Below, piece by piece: positions 5,826 through 6,170 of a DNA stretch of 6,170 bases. This DNA comes from Candidatus Neomicrothrix sp. UBA2110 (GTDB taxonomy: Bacteria; Actinomycetota; Acidimicrobiia; Acidimicrobiales; Poriferisodalaceae): contig DCYM01000122.1 of the NCBI GenBank assembly GCA_002331465.1, forward strand, positions 1-6,170, in the 5' to 3' direction. The position numbers and the translations under genes are program-made. The notes beneath the pieces were generated by a model. The model saw only the letters and a list, made by a program, of their open reading frames with translations, had not been told where the DNA came from and ran no database searches. Positions within the stretch are counted from its first letter, which is position 1, and each line of letters starts with the position of its first letter.

Positions 5826-6170
5826 CTAGCTAGTGGCCGACCCCGCATTCAGTGGTGACTTTGACAAGCTGAACACTCCAGCGAACGCGCCAGAGTTGGA
5901 ATCGGGGAGTTCCTCCCGGGTGAGGGGCACCGCAATTTCACTGACTTTTGGCCCTATTTCTTGCGCCACAGGTGTCAATGCTTCGAGATCGAAGCCGTAT
6001 ACGTTGGCCGCTACACCGGCAAAGAGTTGCCTGCACTTTTCTTCGGGCACATCAGAAAACGTTGAGCGAAGAGCTTCTAGCGAATAAGGAGTAGTCCCCT
6101 CTTCATGAGGAAAATCTGATCCCCACATGATTCGATCGACTCCAACTGCATCAATGTATTTAGCCTCTGG
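5826..6170 (-). CDS. Amidohydrolase family 2 protein (partial, C-terminal 114 residues)
   Basis: This is the C-terminal part of a metal-dependent TIM-barrel hydrolase or decarboxylase of the Amidohydro_2 (ACMSD-like) family. The reading frame is open from the right window edge to the TAG at 5828-5826, and the true start lies outside. An internal ATG at 6128 is not the start, because the conserved sequence continues upstream of it as YIDAVGVDRIMWGSDFPH. In this family the Asp of the WGSDFPH motif (codon 6116-6114) is a conserved active-site and metal-associated residue. Downstream, CRQLFAGVAANVYGFDLEAL matches the usual closing helix, in which an Asn precedes the YGFD-type motif. A tail of about 45 residues follows. 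Relatives include aminocarboxymuconate-semialdehyde decarboxylase and other decarboxylases or hydrolases of aromatic-derived compounds. The specific reaction cannot be assigned from this fragment. It converges on the SnoaL-like gene across 40 bp. Confidence 0.88.
   Translation of the reverse strand, partial: PEAKYIDAVGVDRIMWGSDFPHEEGTTPYSLEALRSTFSDVPEEKCRQLFAGVAANVYGFDLEALTPVAQEIGPKVSEIAVPLTREELPDSNSGAFAGVFSLSKSPLNAGSATS

Noticed and set aside
5826..6128. A complete 100-residue small protein starting at the ATG at 6128
   Set aside because: The frame is open and conserved upstream of that ATG to the window edge, so it is the end of a larger amidohydrolase.

Overview
The window looks like part of a chromosome from a Gram-positive-type actinobacterium of moderate GC content (judged by eye, mid-50s percent). 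An uncultured, possibly marine, Acidimicrobiia-like lineage is my best guess. The evidence is a transporter binding protein that is a lipoprotein with a Ser/Asp- then Glu/Ala-rich tether, a luciferase-like oxidoreductase of the type common in F420-using actinobacteria, and GTG and TTG starts. The taxonomic call is an inference from style, not from a marker gene.

Layout. Most of the window (1-5210) is one minus-strand gene series, read from right to left: a luciferase-like monooxygenase/F420-dependent oxidoreductase (5210-4182), a family 5 solute-binding lipoprotein (4108-2378), a DppB-type permease (2334-1348), a DppC-type permease (1351-473) and the N-terminal 157 residues of a DppD/OppD-type ATPase (473-1, cut by the window edge just before its ABC signature). 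The transporter genes are tightly packed: the two permeases overlap in ATGA, and the second permease and the ATPase overlap in TAATG. To the right, a 98-bp divergent intergenic region separates the oxidoreductase from a plus-strand gene for a small SnoaL/NTF2-fold protein (5309-5785, TTG start with a near-perfect Shine-Dalgarno). That gene converges on the C-terminal part of a minus-strand amidohydrolase-2 family enzyme (6170-5826, cut by the right edge).

How it may work together. The ABC genes form a peptide/nickel/opine-type importer: a lipid-anchored receptor, two membrane subunits and at least one ATPase. The enzyme genes beside it (flavin or F420 oxidoreductase, SnoaL-like protein, metal-dependent amidohydrolase or decarboxylase) are families that recur in catabolic clusters of actinobacteria. 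A plausible reading is uptake and breakdown of a small organic compound, but the substrate cannot be read from the sequence.

The most interesting structural signal is a strong bulged hairpin at 4118-4152, between the oxidoreductase and the binding-protein gene. Its 3' arm on the mRNA contains the likely Shine-Dalgarno of the binding-protein gene. I saw no tRNA, rRNA, CRISPR array, insertion sequence or phage feature. There is no gene-free stretch over 300 bases; the longest non-coding gap is the 98-bp divergent region.
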